Origin: Planctomycetota bacterium
GTDB lineage: Bacteria > Planctomycetota > Phycisphaerae > Phycisphaerales > SM1A02
NCBI GenBank assembly: GCA_022563315.1
Contig: JADFNO010000005.1
Location: 1 to 54,011, forward strand
Direction of reading: 5' to 3'
Length of the DNA stretch: 54,011 nucleotides
Positions 8,232 through 15,953 of this stretch are shown here, piece after piece (the first letter of the stretch is position 1; every line of letters starts with the position of its first letter). A program made the translations under genes and the position numbers. Below the pieces are notes generated by a model. The model was not told the origin of the DNA. It did not search any database and worked only from the letters and a program-made list of their open reading frames with translations.

Positions 8232-8812
8232 TTCTCTCAAATGTGAGCATCCATAAGGCAATTGACAATGGATGGCTCACCATTGAGCCGGAACCGAGCC
8301 CCAGAACACCCTCAAATGGTGATCCGGAATGTCCGTACAACACCAGCGCAGTCGATCTGCGGCTTGGACGCGAGATCGCTTGGTTTCGGGATGATATGGC
8401 GTTCAGTATCGACCTGAAGCAGGGAGATTTTCGCCGACTGTTTGCCCAGAACTCGGTAAAAAGGGAACTGAACGACGATCAGCCATTCCAACTCATGCCT
8501 CAGAGGCTTGTTCTCGGGAAGACTCTTGAGAAAGTTACGCTCCCGATCATCGACGATGGCACTTGTCTAGCCGCCAGGGTTGAAGGGAAAAGCTCCTACT
8601 CAAGGTGTGGCCTGCTAGTGCATTTCACAGCCCCAACCATCCATTCGGGATTCAGTGGGACAATCACATTGGAACTAATCAACCTCGGGACCATTCCGAT
8701 CCTTCTCCATCCGGAAATACCGATCTGCCAGCTCATCATCGAGCAAGTTGATGGTGTCCCGATCCGTAGAGACAGCCAGTTTCAAGGCCAGACTACGGTC
8801 CACGGGGCTTGA
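8228..8812 (+). CDS. dCTP deaminase-like protein
   Basis: A 194-residue protein of the dCTP deaminase / dUTPase trimer fold. The dCTP deaminase motifs can be read: ARVEGKSSYSRCGLLVHFTA (the Ser and Arg that line the active site in Escherichia coli Dcd), HSGFSGTITLELINLGT (the catalytic-position Glu in TLEL; the usual GW is GF here), and a terminal QFQGQTT in place of the nucleotide-closing KYQGQ tail. It would deaminate dCTP to dUTP, feeding dTTP synthesis, or act on modified or phage nucleotides. The active-site residues are kept, so activity is plausible. The 82-aa partner and local base composition suggest an accessory rather than housekeeping copy. Confidence 0.75.
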   Translation: MILSNVSIHKAIDNGWLTIEPEPSPRTPSNGDPECPYNTSAVDLRLGREIAWFRDDMAFSIDLKQGDFRRLFAQNSVKRELNDDQPFQLMPQRLVLGKTLEKVTLPIIDDGTCLAARVEGKSSYSRCGLLVHFTAPTIHSGFSGTITLELINLGTIPILLHPEIPICQLIIEQVDGVPIRRDSQFQGQTTVHGA

Positions 8813-9143
8813 CCCATCGCGCATTGACGGAATGACGGGGCCTGCCCAAACGCTCGAGCAAGCTGGACCTCGCCGTAACGGCTGGCCCTGGCCCTGCCAC
8901 CTTGGCAGATCGCACCGCCTCGGCCACAGCCGATGTCAGCTTCACCGGGGCTTTGGCGACGGCCTCGTCGCCGCAAATCGTTGATACTACACTGTTTAGA
9001 TGGCATACCCAACCCGCGGCCCTTGGCGCAGGCTTTGAAGATCATGCCCTTGGGATTCGTGGTGAGTGCGCGCCGGCTCGCCGCGGCCCCCTCGAACGTA
9101 TATTGGTAGACCGCTACTCCATCAATACCAGGAGACATGCCAG
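8813..9143. other. 331-bp stretch without a recognisable gene, upstream of groEL1
   Basis: No reading frame here looks like a real protein on either strand. It must hold the groEL1 promoter. TATATT at 9099-9104 is a candidate -10 without a good -35, and TTGATA at 8981-8986 is a -35-like hexamer without a good -10. I looked for a CIRCE operator (TTAGCACTC paired with GAGTGCTAA) and found only a half-like GAGTGCG near 9064, so HrcA control is not supported by sequence. Confidence 0.4.
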
Positions 9144-10823
9144 ATGGTTGTGAAGGAACTGGCCTTCGATGCGGACGCTCGCAAAGCCCTGCTTCGCGGC
9201 GTCGAAAAGCTCTCAGCCGCGGTGAAATCCACGCTCGGCCCACGCGGGCGAAACGCCGTGCTCGACAAGTCCTGGGGCGGACCCACCGTCACCAAGGATG
9301 GCGTGACTGTGGCCGAGGAGATCGAGCTCCGCGACCGGGCTCAGAACATGGGGGCGCAACTCGTCAAGGAGGCGGCCTCCAAGACCTCCGACGATGCCGG
9401 CGACGGCACCACCACTGCTACCATCCTCGCAGAGGCGCTCTTCAAGTCCGGGTTGAGGCGGGTGGCGGCGGGCGTGGAGGCCAACGCTTTGGTGCGCGGC
9501 ATGCAGAAAGCCGTCGAGGCGGTCGTCGCCGAGATCGAGTCGATGGCCACGCCGGTCGCCGACAACATTGCCGCGGTCGCTGCTATCTCTGCCAATAACG
9601 ATCAGAGCATCGGCAAGATCATGGCTGAGGCGTTCGGCAAGGTCGGCAAGGACGGCGTGATCACCGTCGAAGAAGGCAAGAGTCTCGACACCTATGTGGA
9701 GGTCGTCGAGGGCATGCAGTTCGATCGTGGGTACCTCAGCCCGAACTTCATCACCAACGCCGACGAGATGACCGTCGAGCTGCAGAAGCCGTTGATCCTC
9801 ATTTTCGAGGAGAAGATCGACTCGGTGACCAAGCTCGTGCCCTTCCTCGAAAAGGTGATGGACGCCAAGAAGCCGTTGCTCATCATCGCTGAGGATGTGA
9901 CGGGCGAAGCGCTGAGCACATTGGTGATCAACAAGCTGCGCGGTGTGCTTCAAGTGGCGGCGGTCAAAGCGCCGGGCTATGGCGACCGACGCAAGGCGAT
10001 GCTCGAGGATATCGCTGTTCTCACCGGCGCCGAGCCCATCATGAAGGACATCGGGATCGAGCTGGACAAGCTCACGATCAAGCAGCTCGGCCAGGCCAAG
10101 AAGATCGAAATCAGCTCCGACACCTGTACCATCATCGAAGGCGCGGGGGCGACCAAGGACATCCAAGCCCGGATCAGTCAGATCCGAAAGGAGATCGACT
10201 CCACCGACTCGGAATACGACCGCGAAAAGCTCCAGGAGCGCCTCGCCAAGTTGACCGGCGGCGTCGCGCAGATCAACGTCGGGGCCGCTAGTGAGACCGA
10301 GCTGAAGGAAAAGAAGGCCCGGGTTGAGGATGCGTTGCACGCGACGCGGGCGGCGGTGGCCGAGGGCATCGTGCCCGGCGGCGGCGTCAGCTTTATTCGC
10401 GCTATCCCTGCCTTGGAGAAGGTTCGCAAGCAAGTCAAGGGCGATGAGAAGGCCGGCGTGGACATCGTCGCCGAGGCCCTGACCGTGCCCACGCGTGCCA
10501 TCGCCGACAACGCCGGCGAAAAAGGAAGCGTCGTCGTGGCCAAGGTCAGTGAGATGACCGGCAACAAGGGGTTCAATGCGTTGACGCTCAAATATGGCGA
10601 CTTGATTGCCGATGGCGTCATCACCCCCGCCAAGGTTGATCGCACTGCATTACAAAACGCAGCCTCCGTGGCTCGGTTGCTCTTGACCACCGATTGCATC
10701 GTGACCGAAGCGCCCACGGACGACGACAGCGCGCCCGGCGGCCCCCCCCCCGGCATGGATGAGATGGGTGGCATGGGCGGCGGCATGGGCGGCATGCCCG
10801 GCATGGGCGGAATGGGGTTCTGA
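9144..10823 (+). CDS. groEL: Chaperonin GroEL, copy 1, with GGM tail
   Basis: A 559-residue 60-kDa chaperonin that forms the folding chamber with GroES. The N terminus VKELAFDADARKALLRGV, the ATP site [13 protein letters not shown], the GDRRKAMLEDIA element and the C-terminal GGGVSFIRA region are all standard. The protein ends with a Met-Gly-rich tail (repeats of GGMGG, last residues GMGGMGF), the usual GroEL cavity tail. The ATG at 9144 is preceded by AGGAG near 9131, and homology starts at residue 2. Upstream in-frame codons to 9066 are not conserved. A run of ten C occurs at 10742-10751 just before the tail. groES is not adjacent: four small genes intervene. Confidence 0.95.
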   Translation: MVVKELAFDADARKALLRGVEKLSAAVKSTLGPRGRNAVLDKSWGGPTVTKDGVTVAEEIELRDRAQNMGAQLVKEAASKTSDDAGDGTTTATILAEALFKSGLRRVAAGVEANALVRGMQKAVEAVVAEIESMATPVADNIAAVAAISANNDQSIGKIMAEAFGKVGKDGVITVEEGKSLDTYVEVVEGMQFDRGYLSPNFITNADEMTVELQKPLILIFEEKIDSVTKLVPFLEKVMDAKKPLLIIAEDVTGEALSTLVINKLRGVLQVAAVKAPGYGDRRKAMLEDIAVLTGAEPIMKDIGIELDKLTIKQLGQAKKIEISSDTCTIIEGAGATKDIQARISQIRKEIDSTDSEYDREKLQERLAKLTGGVAQINVGAASETELKEKKARVEDALHATRAAVAEGIVPGGGVSFIRAIPALEKVRKQVKGDEKAGVDIVAEALTVPTRAIADNAGEKGSVVVAKVSEMTGNKGFNALTLKYGDLIADGVITPAKVDRTALQNAASVARLLLTTDCIVTEAPTDDDSAPGGPPPGMDEMGGMGGGMGGMPGMGGMGF

Positions 10824-10862
10824 GATCAACGAGCAGCATGGTGCAGGCAACCGGGATTATGA

Positions 10863-10946
10863 ATGAACATTCGCTTCTACCTCGACCCCGAGACCGGCAA
10901 GCCGCTGGCCGCGTACCGACGGCGGATGAAGCGAAGAGGTCAGTGA
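10863..10946 (+). pseudogene. Internally deleted DUF4258 gene remnant, 27 codons
   Basis: An intact but tiny frame that joins MNIRFYLDPETG to KPLAAYRRRMKRRG. From memory of the family, DUF4258 proteins of about 90 residues begin with (M)xIRFYxDPETG and end with TGKPLxAYRRRxRRR, so this looks like the two ends fused after loss of the roughly 60-residue middle. The junction falls on a shared ETG/LTG-K codon context, consistent with recombination between short repeats. The next gene is the small protein that usually follows DUF4258 genes. It is probably non-functional as a DUF4258 domain. Confidence 0.5.
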
Positions 10947-10960
10947 ACTAGGACTTGGGT

Positions 10961-11158
10961 ATGAAACAGAGCCGTTTTTCAGAGGGTTGGGATGAAGAGC
11001 GCGTCCGGCGAATGCTGGAGCATTACGAGAATCTGACGGAAGCGGAGGCGGTCGTCGAGGACGAGTCATCGTTCGAGGATCGCGCCCAGACGGTGATGAA
11101 GGTGCCGGTCGATCTTGTCCCCGCCGTGCGGGAGCTGATCGCCAAGCGCAGCGCATGA
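10961..11158 (+). CDS. Small partner protein of DUF4258 modules
   Basis: A 65-residue acidic protein: a KQSRFSEGWDEERVRRMLEH start, a Glu-rich middle (EAEAVVEDESSFEDRAQTV) and a KVPVDLVPAVRELIAKR end. I recognise this pattern as the companion that follows DUF4258 genes in toxin-antitoxin-like pairs in many bacteria. By analogy it would be the antitoxin-like member. The presumed toxin gene upstream is reduced to a 27-codon remnant, so this may be an orphan. The ATG at 10961 was chosen over TTG 10955. Confidence 0.55.
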   Translation: MKQSRFSEGWDEERVRRMLEHYENLTEAEAVVEDESSFEDRAQTVMKVPVDLVPAVRELIAKRSA

Positions 11159-11189
11159 TGAAACGAAAGCTCTGAAATAGTATCTGCTT

Positions 11190-11612
11190 ATGGGAACCTT
11201 CCACACAACCTGCACCGTCTCGGATCTTCAGCGCGAGAAATCTGTGGCCGTGAAGCAACTACTGGTGGATACTGGCAGTGATTCCACCTGGATTCCGAGC
11301 AAGGTCCTGGAGGGCCTCGGCGTCAAACGTGAAAAGAAGGACTTGAAATTCGTCATGGCGAACGGTCAGGAGATCACACGTAGCGTCGGCTTCGTATTCA
11401 TCGAGGTGGAAGACACCTACACCGTTGATGAGGTTGTATTCGCTGAGAACGGGGATCTCGCGCTCTTGGGGGCGCGCTCATTGGAAGGTCTGAATCTTAC
11501 GGTCGATGCCCCGAACAAGAAGCTGGTCGCGGCCGGTCCACGGTATGCGGCAACCGGTCGCATTCAGAAGGAAGAGTCACCACAGACCACGCGGCGAACC
11601 TCTCCTTCGTGA
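11190..11612 (+). CDS. Retropepsin-like (clan AA) aspartic protease
   Basis: A 140-residue single-domain aspartic protease of the bacterial retropepsin-like type. The catalytic motif is LLVDTGSDSTWIP (residues about 24-36), and the second conserved element is LALLGARSLEGL (about 90-101), matching the LLG.D.L turn of the family. Such proteins act as homodimers. No signal peptide or membrane segment is seen, so it should be cytoplasmic. It sits between the DUF4258 remnant pair and groES, overlapping no real gene. The last roughly 25 residues are polar and probably disordered. Substrate unknown. Confidence 0.7.
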   Translation: MGTFHTTCTVSDLQREKSVAVKQLLVDTGSDSTWIPSKVLEGLGVKREKKDLKFVMANGQEITRSVGFVFIEVEDTYTVDEVVFAENGDLALLGARSLEGLNLTVDAPNKKLVAAGPRYAATGRIQKEESPQTTRRTSPS

Positions 11613-11656
11613 AATCTGTGGTTCCAACAATTGTCAAAAATCGGAGACAACCGCAA

Positions 11657-11947
11657 ATGTCCGTCAAACCACTTGAAGATCGTGTTCTGATCAAGCCGTC
11701 CGACCCGGAGACCAAGACCGACTCCGGCATCTACCTGCCCGAGTCGGCCAAGGAGAAGCCTATTCAGGGCAAGGTCGTTGCCCTCGGGCCCGGCAAACTG
11801 CTGGATAGCGGCGAGCGCGTGAAGCCTTCGGTCAAGAAGGGCGACACCGTCGTGTTTGGCAAATACGCTGGGACCGAGATCGAGATCAAGAACGTCAAGC
11901 ACATGATCATGCGCGAAAGCGAGTTGCTGGGCGTCATCGAGAGGTAA
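11657..11947 (+). CDS. groES: Co-chaperonin GroES
   Basis: A 96-residue 10-kDa co-chaperonin, the lid of the GroEL chamber. It begins SVKPLEDRVLIKPSDPE, has the mobile-loop region around KTDSGIYLPESAKEKPIQG, and ends with the beta strands VVFGKYAGTEIEI and HMIMRESELLGVIE. The length is standard. The ATG at 11657 has GGAGA about 11 bp upstream. groEL2 follows after 144 bp that contain two copies of a structured repeat, so groES and groEL2 probably form the classical bicistron and groEL1 is the outlier. Confidence 0.95.
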   Translation: MSVKPLEDRVLIKPSDPETKTDSGIYLPESAKEKPIQGKVVALGPGKLLDSGERVKPSVKKGDTVVFGKYAGTEIEIKNVKHMIMRESELLGVIER

Positions 11948-11951
11948 CGAT

Positions 11952-11984
11952 GAAGCCGGACCTGACGCAAGGAAGGTCCGGGTC
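11952..11984 (+). repeat. Structured intergenic element, copy A (short form)
   Basis: GAAGCCGGACCTGACG followed by GGAAGGTCCGGGTC. The arms CCGGACC (11956-11962) and GGTCCGG (11975-11981) pair perfectly around a 12-nt loop. It matches copies B (11998-12049) and C (15954-16007) but lacks their inner hairpin. Confidence 0.6.
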
Positions 11985-11997
11985 ATGGGACGAAGAA

Positions 11998-12049
11998 ACC
12001 CGGATCTTCCTCATCCCGACCGAGTCGGGACTCGTCATATCCGGCTTCG
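11998..12049 (-). repeat. Structured intergenic element, copy B (full form, minus strand)
   Basis: Read on the minus strand, the outer stem CCGGAT/ATCCGG encloses ATGACGAG on one side and TGAGGAAG on the other, with an inner stem TCCCGA/TCGGGA and a 5-nt loop. Both internal-loop strands are nearly identical to copy C, while the inner loop differs. One outer-stem pair differs from copies A and C by a compensatory change (C-G to T-A). It lies head to head with copy A between groES and groEL2. Confidence 0.6.
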
Positions 12050-12091
12050 AGAAATTGACTGCTGAACGCTGATAGCTGAGAGCCAACAAAT

Positions 12092-13705
12092 ATGTCCACG
12101 AAACAGATGAAATTCGACACGGAAGCGCAACGCGACTTCAACCAGGGCGTGGCCCAGATCGCGCGGGTGGTCGGCGTCACCATGGGTCCGACCGGGCGAC
12201 ACGTCGTTGTCCAGAAATCGTTCGGTGGACCAACGGTGACCAAAGATGGTGTCAACGTCGCCAAGGAGGTCGAGCTGCCTCAGCCCTTCGAGAACATGGG
12301 CGCGAAGATGATCAACCAGGTGGCCAAGAAGGTCGCCGAGGAAGCCGGCGACGGCACCACGACCGCCACCATCCTCGCCCAGGCGATCTACAGCAAGGGA
12401 CTGGGGCTGGTTGTCGCCGGGGCCAACGCCGTGGCCGTACAGCGCGGCATCAACGACGCCGCCCGTGTGGTTGGCGAAGCGATCGACGAGATGGCGACGA
12501 AGTGCAAGGGCAAGGACGACTACCAGAAGGTGGCCACCGTCTCCGCCAACCACGACGCCGAGATCGGGCGGTTGATCGCCCAAGCCATCGACAGAGTCGG
12601 TGCCGAGGGCGTGGTCGAGGTCGAAGAAGGGAGGACCGCCGAGACGACGCTTGAGTACGTTGAGGGCATGGCCTTCGACAAGGGTTTCCTCAGTCCCTAC
12701 TTCATGACCGATCCCAAGAAGGCCCAATGCGTGCTCGAGGATGTCAACATCCTCATTCACGAAAAGAAGATATCCAACCTCGCCGACTTCCTCCCGCTGC
12801 TGAACAAGGTGGCGACCTCCGGCCAGCCGTTGCTCATCATCACCGAGGACATTGAGAACGAAGCGTTGGCGGCCTTGGTGGTGAACCGACTGCGCGGCGT
12901 GCTGAAAGTGTGTGCCGTCAAGGCTCCGGGCTTCGGTGATCGACGCAAAGCGTTGCTCGGCGACATCGCCGCCCTGACCGGCGGGACGTTCTTCGCCGAG
13001 GATCTCGGCCGAAGCCTCGAGGACATCGAGCTCAACGAACTCGGCCGGGCCAAGAAAATCACCGTCACCAAGGATGACACCACGATCATTCAAGGGGCCG
13101 GCAAGAACAAGGATATCGAGGCCCGCGCCAATCAGATCAGGACTCAGAAAGAGAAAGCGACGAGCGACTATGACCGCGAGAAGCTGGAGGAGCGACTCGC
13201 GAAGCTGGTCGGCGGGGTGGCCATCATCTACGTCGGGGCCGCGACCGAAACGGAGATGAAGGAACGCAAAGACCGCGTGGAAGATGCGCTCCACGCCACT
13301 CGTGCGGCGGCGAAGGAAGGCTATGTGCCCGGCGGAGGCGTCGCCTTCCTCCGCGCTCTCGACGCAGTTGAGCAAGGTCGGCGCAAGGCCAAGGGTGATG
13401 AGAAGCTCGGGTTCGATATCGTCGCTGAGGCGCTGGAGGCGCCGGCCTGGCAGATCGCCACCAACACCGGTGTGGACGGCGACCTCGTGGTCGAGAAGAT
13501 CAAGACGAAGACCGGCGGCCACGGTTTCAACGCGGCCACCGGCGAGTATGAAGACCTCACCGCCGCCGGGATCATCGACCCGGCCCTGGTGGCCAAGACC
13601 GCCTTACAGAACGCCGCGTCAGTGGCCGGGCTCATGCTGACCACTGACGTCATCGTCACCGAACTCAAGGACGAAGACGATCCCGTCGAAAACGCTGTTT
13701 GCTGA
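12092..13705 (+). CDS. groEL: Chaperonin GroEL, copy 2, without GGM tail
   Basis: A 537-residue chaperonin paralogue. The ATP-site [30 protein letters not shown] and [12 protein letters not shown] segments are conserved. It is clearly diverged from copy 1: it begins [19 protein letters not shown] and ends [14 protein letters not shown] with no Gly-Met tail, so the cavity floor should differ. It also carries a [19 protein letters not shown] segment where copy 1 has a different sequence. Its position right after groES suggests this is the GroES-coupled copy. Planctomycetes often carry several GroELs. Divergence and loss of the tail suggest specialised clients. That specialisation is inference. 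Confidence 0.93.
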   Translation: MSTKQMKFDTEAQRDFNQGVAQIARVVGVTMGPTGRHVVVQKSFGGPTVTKDGVNVAKEVELPQPFENMGAKMINQVAKKVAEEAGDGTTTATILAQAIYSKGLGLVVAGANAVAVQRGINDAARVVGEAIDEMATKCKGKDDYQKVATVSANHDAEIGRLIAQAIDRVGAEGVVEVEEGRTAETTLEYVEGMAFDKGFLSPYFMTDPKKAQCVLEDVNILIHEKKISNLADFLPLLNKVATSGQPLLIITEDIENEALAALVVNRLRGVLKVCAVKAPGFGDRRKALLGDIAALTGGTFFAEDLGRSLEDIELNELGRAKKITVTKDDTTIIQGAGKNKDIEARANQIRTQKEKATSDYDREKLEERLAKLVGGVAIIYVGAATETEMKERKDRVEDALHATRAAAKEGYVPGGGVAFLRALDAVEQGRRKAKGDEKLGFDIVAEALEAPAWQIATNTGVDGDLVVEKIKTKTGGHGFNAATGEYEDLTAAGIIDPALVAKTALQNAASVAGLMLTTDVIVTELKDEDDPVENAVC

Positions 13706-13732
13706 CTCAGTGGGTTTTGGGCTGAGTATTCG

Positions 13733-13786
13733 AGGACCGAGTCGTTGAGGGTGGAGGCAATGCGTCGATCCTCAACACTCGGTCCT
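13733..13786. terminator. Long hairpin between groEL2 and dnaJ
   Basis: AGGACCGAGT (13733-13742) pairs with ACTCGGTCCT (13777-13786), and TTGAGG (13745-13750) pairs with CCTCAA (13770-13775): 16 base pairs with a small bulge and a 19-nt loop. A tgctgcttttg stretch follows but there is no clean U-run. It is a terminator or attenuator candidate separating groES-groEL2 from dnaJ-grpE. Confidence 0.5.
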
Positions 13787-13813
13787 TGCTGCTTTTGCTC
13801 CGACCAGCGCCTC

Positions 13814-13840
13814 ATGCCTGATGCCTAATGCCTAGTGCCT
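13814..13840 (+). repeat. 7-bp tandem repeat before dnaJ
   Basis: Nearly four units of ATGCCTA (ATGCCTG, ATGCCTA, ATGCCTA, GTGCCT) directly upstream of the dnaJ start. The repeats carry ATG triplets, one of which (13828) is in frame with dnaJ. Confidence 0.6.
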
Positions 13841-13848
13841 TCTCTCTC

Positions 13849-14997
13849 ATGCCCACGACGCGCGACTACTACGAAGTGCTCGGCGTTCCGAATAATGCGT
13901 CGGACGACGACATCAAGCGCGCCTACCGCCGACTGGCGATGAAGTATCACCCGGATCGCAACCCCGGCGATTCACAGGCCGAGGCGAAGTTCAAGGAGTC
14001 GGCTGAGGCCTACGAAGTGCTGTCCAACCGGGAGCGGCGGTCGACCTATGACAAGTACGGTCACGCGGGACTGCGCGGCACCCCGGGCCACGACTTCAAC
14101 TCGATGAACGTCGAGGACATCTTCTCGATGTTCGAGGACATCTTCGGCGGGACGCTCGGCGGGCGATCGCGCCGTCGGCAGCGCGGCGGCGTGCCGCGCG
14201 GGTACGACCTCGAAACCGAGGTGGAGGTGACTCTGGGAGAAGTGCTGACCGGCGCCACCCGGGATGTGGAATTCAAGCGGCTCGATGTCTGTCAGACCTG
14301 CGGCGGCGATGGCGCCAAGCCCGGAACCAAGCCCCTGAAGTGTGCGACCTGCGGCGGGCTCGGGCAGGTTGAACAGATCGGCTTCGGCGGCATGTTCCGA
14401 ATGCGGACGTCCTGCCCCAGTTGCCGCGGTCGGGGCGAAGTCATTGCCGCGAAGTGTCCGGATTGCCGCGGCTCGGGGCGCGTCTCGATCAAGCGGAATC
14501 TCAGGATAAAGATCCCGCCGGGTATTCACGACCGCCAGGCGGTTCGCGTGGCCGGGGAGGGCGAGCCGCCTTCACCGGAGCTGAATCAGCGAGGCGAGGG
14601 GATTCGCGGCGATCTGCACGTCGTGGTGCGCGTCGCCGCCCACAAGACCTTCGAGCGCGAAGGCGATGATCTGCTGATCGCGATCCCAGTGGTGTTCACT
14701 CAGGCGGCGCTGGGTGCTGAGATCGAGCTGCCCACGCTTCAGGGGACGACCACGTTGAAGATTCCGCCCGGGACCCAGCATGGTGCGCTGTTTCGCGTCG
14801 ATGGGAAGGGACTTCCCAACTTGCGCGGTCCCGACTGCGGCGACTTGGTTGTGATCGTCCAGTTGATCGTTCCGCGCAAGCTCAGCGAGTCGCAGAAGAA
14901 GTTGCTCCAGGAGTACGCGCACGTGGAAAGTCTCGAGGTCAGCGGCGATAGCCAATCACTTTGGGACAAAATCAAGGATGCCGTCACCGGAACATAG
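13849..14997 (+). CDS. dnaJ: Chaperone protein DnaJ
   Basis: A 382-residue type I J protein, the Hsp70 co-chaperone that stimulates DnaK ATPase and presents substrates. The J domain has the HPD triad ([10 protein letters not shown]) near residue 35 and is followed by a short Gly/Phe/Asp linker ([14 protein letters not shown]). Four CxxCxGxG zinc motifs are all intact: [24 protein letters not shown] and CPDCRGSG. The C-terminal substrate-binding domains run to the end. I start at ATG 13849, where the conserved [11 protein letters not shown] begins. ATG 13828, in frame, would add seven residues from the tandem repeat. dnaK is not in the window. Confidence 0.93.
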   Translation: MPTTRDYYEVLGVPNNASDDDIKRAYRRLAMKYHPDRNPGDSQAEAKFKESAEAYEVLSNRERRSTYDKYGHAGLRGTPGHDFNSMNVEDIFSMFEDIFGGTLGGRSRRRQRGGVPRGYDLETEVEVTLGEVLTGATRDVEFKRLDVCQTCGGDGAKPGTKPLKCATCGGLGQVEQIGFGGMFRMRTSCPSCRGRGEVIAAKCPDCRGSGRVSIKRNLRIKIPPGIHDRQAVRVAGEGEPPSPELNQRGEGIRGDLHVVVRVAAHKTFEREGDDLLIAIPVVFTQAALGAEIELPTLQGTTTLKIPPGTQHGALFRVDGKGLPNLRGPDCGDLVVIVQLIVPRKLSESQKKLLQEYAHVESLEVSGDSQSLWDKIKDAVTGT

Positions 14998-15034
14998 CCT
15001 TGCATCAGACCCCAGGCAGGTGTTGATTTCGATC

Positions 15035-15619
15035 ATGCCCAAGCGCAAGCAACAACACGAAGAGAAGCTCCAACCGTCAGCCGAGGTGGATCCCGAAGCC
15101 CAGACGGAGCCGGCCGAGATCCTGGAGATCGAGCTGTCTGAAGCCGCGGTCGAGCTCGTTGAGCGCCTCGAACAAGAGCGTGACGAGGCGCTTGCGGCGC
15201 GGCAACGGGCGCTGGCGGATTTCCGCAATTACCAGCGCCGCGCAGCCCAGAGCGAGCAGCGCGCCGTCCAAGGCGGCGCGGCGGGCGTCGTACGTTCGTT
15301 GTTGGCGGTGGTCGATCATTTCGACCTCGCGCTGGGGCAGGACACCGAGCAGATCACCGTCGATCAGCTTCTCGGCGGCGTGCGCATCGTTCGGGACGAG
15401 TTGGTCAAGGCGTTAGAGAGCCACGGCGTGCAGCGTATCGAGCCGGTTCGCGGAGACGAGTTCGACCCCAACCGGCACGAAGCGATGATGAAACAGCCGG
15501 CTGACGACGTTGAGCCGAATCACATCGTCTGCGTGCTTCAGCTTGGTTATCAGATGGGCGATCTGGTGCTGCGGCCCGCCAAGGTTGCCGTCGCGGCGCC
15601 GCAGGATGAGGATGACTGA
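15035..15619 (+). CDS. grpE: Nucleotide exchange factor GrpE
   Basis: A 194-residue GrpE, which releases ADP from DnaK. A polar acidic N terminus leads into a long coiled coil (LVERLEQERDEALAARQRAL, then DFRNYQRRA), and the C-terminal beta domain carries the family signature HEAMMKQPADDVEPNHIV with the closing YQMGDLVLRPAKVAV. The frame opens at ATG 14978, inside dnaJ. I use ATG 15035 because residues before it are not GrpE-like. Only about 40 bp separate it from dnaJ, so the two are probably one transcript. Confidence 0.92.
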   Translation: MPKRKQQHEEKLQPSAEVDPEAQTEPAEILEIELSEAAVELVERLEQERDEALAARQRALADFRNYQRRAAQSEQRAVQGGAAGVVRSLLAVVDHFDLALGQDTEQITVDQLLGGVRIVRDELVKALESHGVQRIEPVRGDEFDPNRHEAMMKQPADDVEPNHIVCVLQLGYQMGDLVLRPAKVAVAAPQDEDD

Positions 15620-15621
15620 GC

Positions 15622-15942
15622 GTGCCGACCTACGAATACCTCTGCCAAGCCTGCGGCCACGAGTTCGAGCTCTTTCAATCAATGAGCGCGTCCGTGAAGC
15701 GCAAGTGCCCGGATTGCGGAAAGCTCAAGCTCAAGCGTCTCATCGGAATCGGCTCCGGCGTGATCTTCAAGGGGTCCGGCTTCTACCAGACGGACTACCG
15801 AAGCGACTCGTACAAGAAGGCGGCCGAGGCGGAGAAGAAAGCATCCGAGCCCAAGATTTCCAAGAAAGGCGACAAGAAGACCGAAGGCAAATCAAAGCCC
15901 GACAAGAAATCGGACCGTGGATCATCAACATCTTCGGATTGA
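15622..15942 (+). CDS. FmdB-family zinc-ribbon protein
   Basis: A 106-residue protein starting at GTG 15622, two bases after the grpE stop. It begins PTYEYLCQACGHEFELFQSM and has CPDCGKLKLKRLI, the two CxxC pairs of the FmdB/CxxC_CxxC_SSSS zinc ribbon. GSGVIFKGSGFYQTDY follows, and then a Lys/Ser-rich disordered tail of about 45 residues. The family was first described as a putative regulator of formamidase genes and is widespread. The molecular role is unknown. Its position in a chaperone operon fits a ribosome- or proteostasis-linked housekeeping role, which is inference. Confidence 0.85.
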   Translation: MPTYEYLCQACGHEFELFQSMSASVKRKCPDCGKLKLKRLIGIGSGVIFKGSGFYQTDYRSDSYKKAAEAEKKASEPKISKKGDKKTEGKSKPDKKSDRGSSTSSD

Positions 15943-15953
15943 TCTCCGCTACA

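Noticed and set aside
9060-9075. CIRCE heat-shock operator upstream of groEL1
   Set aside because: Only a GAGTGCG-like half site is present, and the TTAGCACTC arm is missing.
12035-13522. Long minus-strand frame (about 495 codons) opposite groEL2
   Set aside because: It is the codon-position shadow of groEL2: His/Leu/Asp/Arg-rich, no family features, and the plus strand encodes an unmistakable chaperonin. The same reasoning removes the minus frame at 9213-10433 opposite groEL1.
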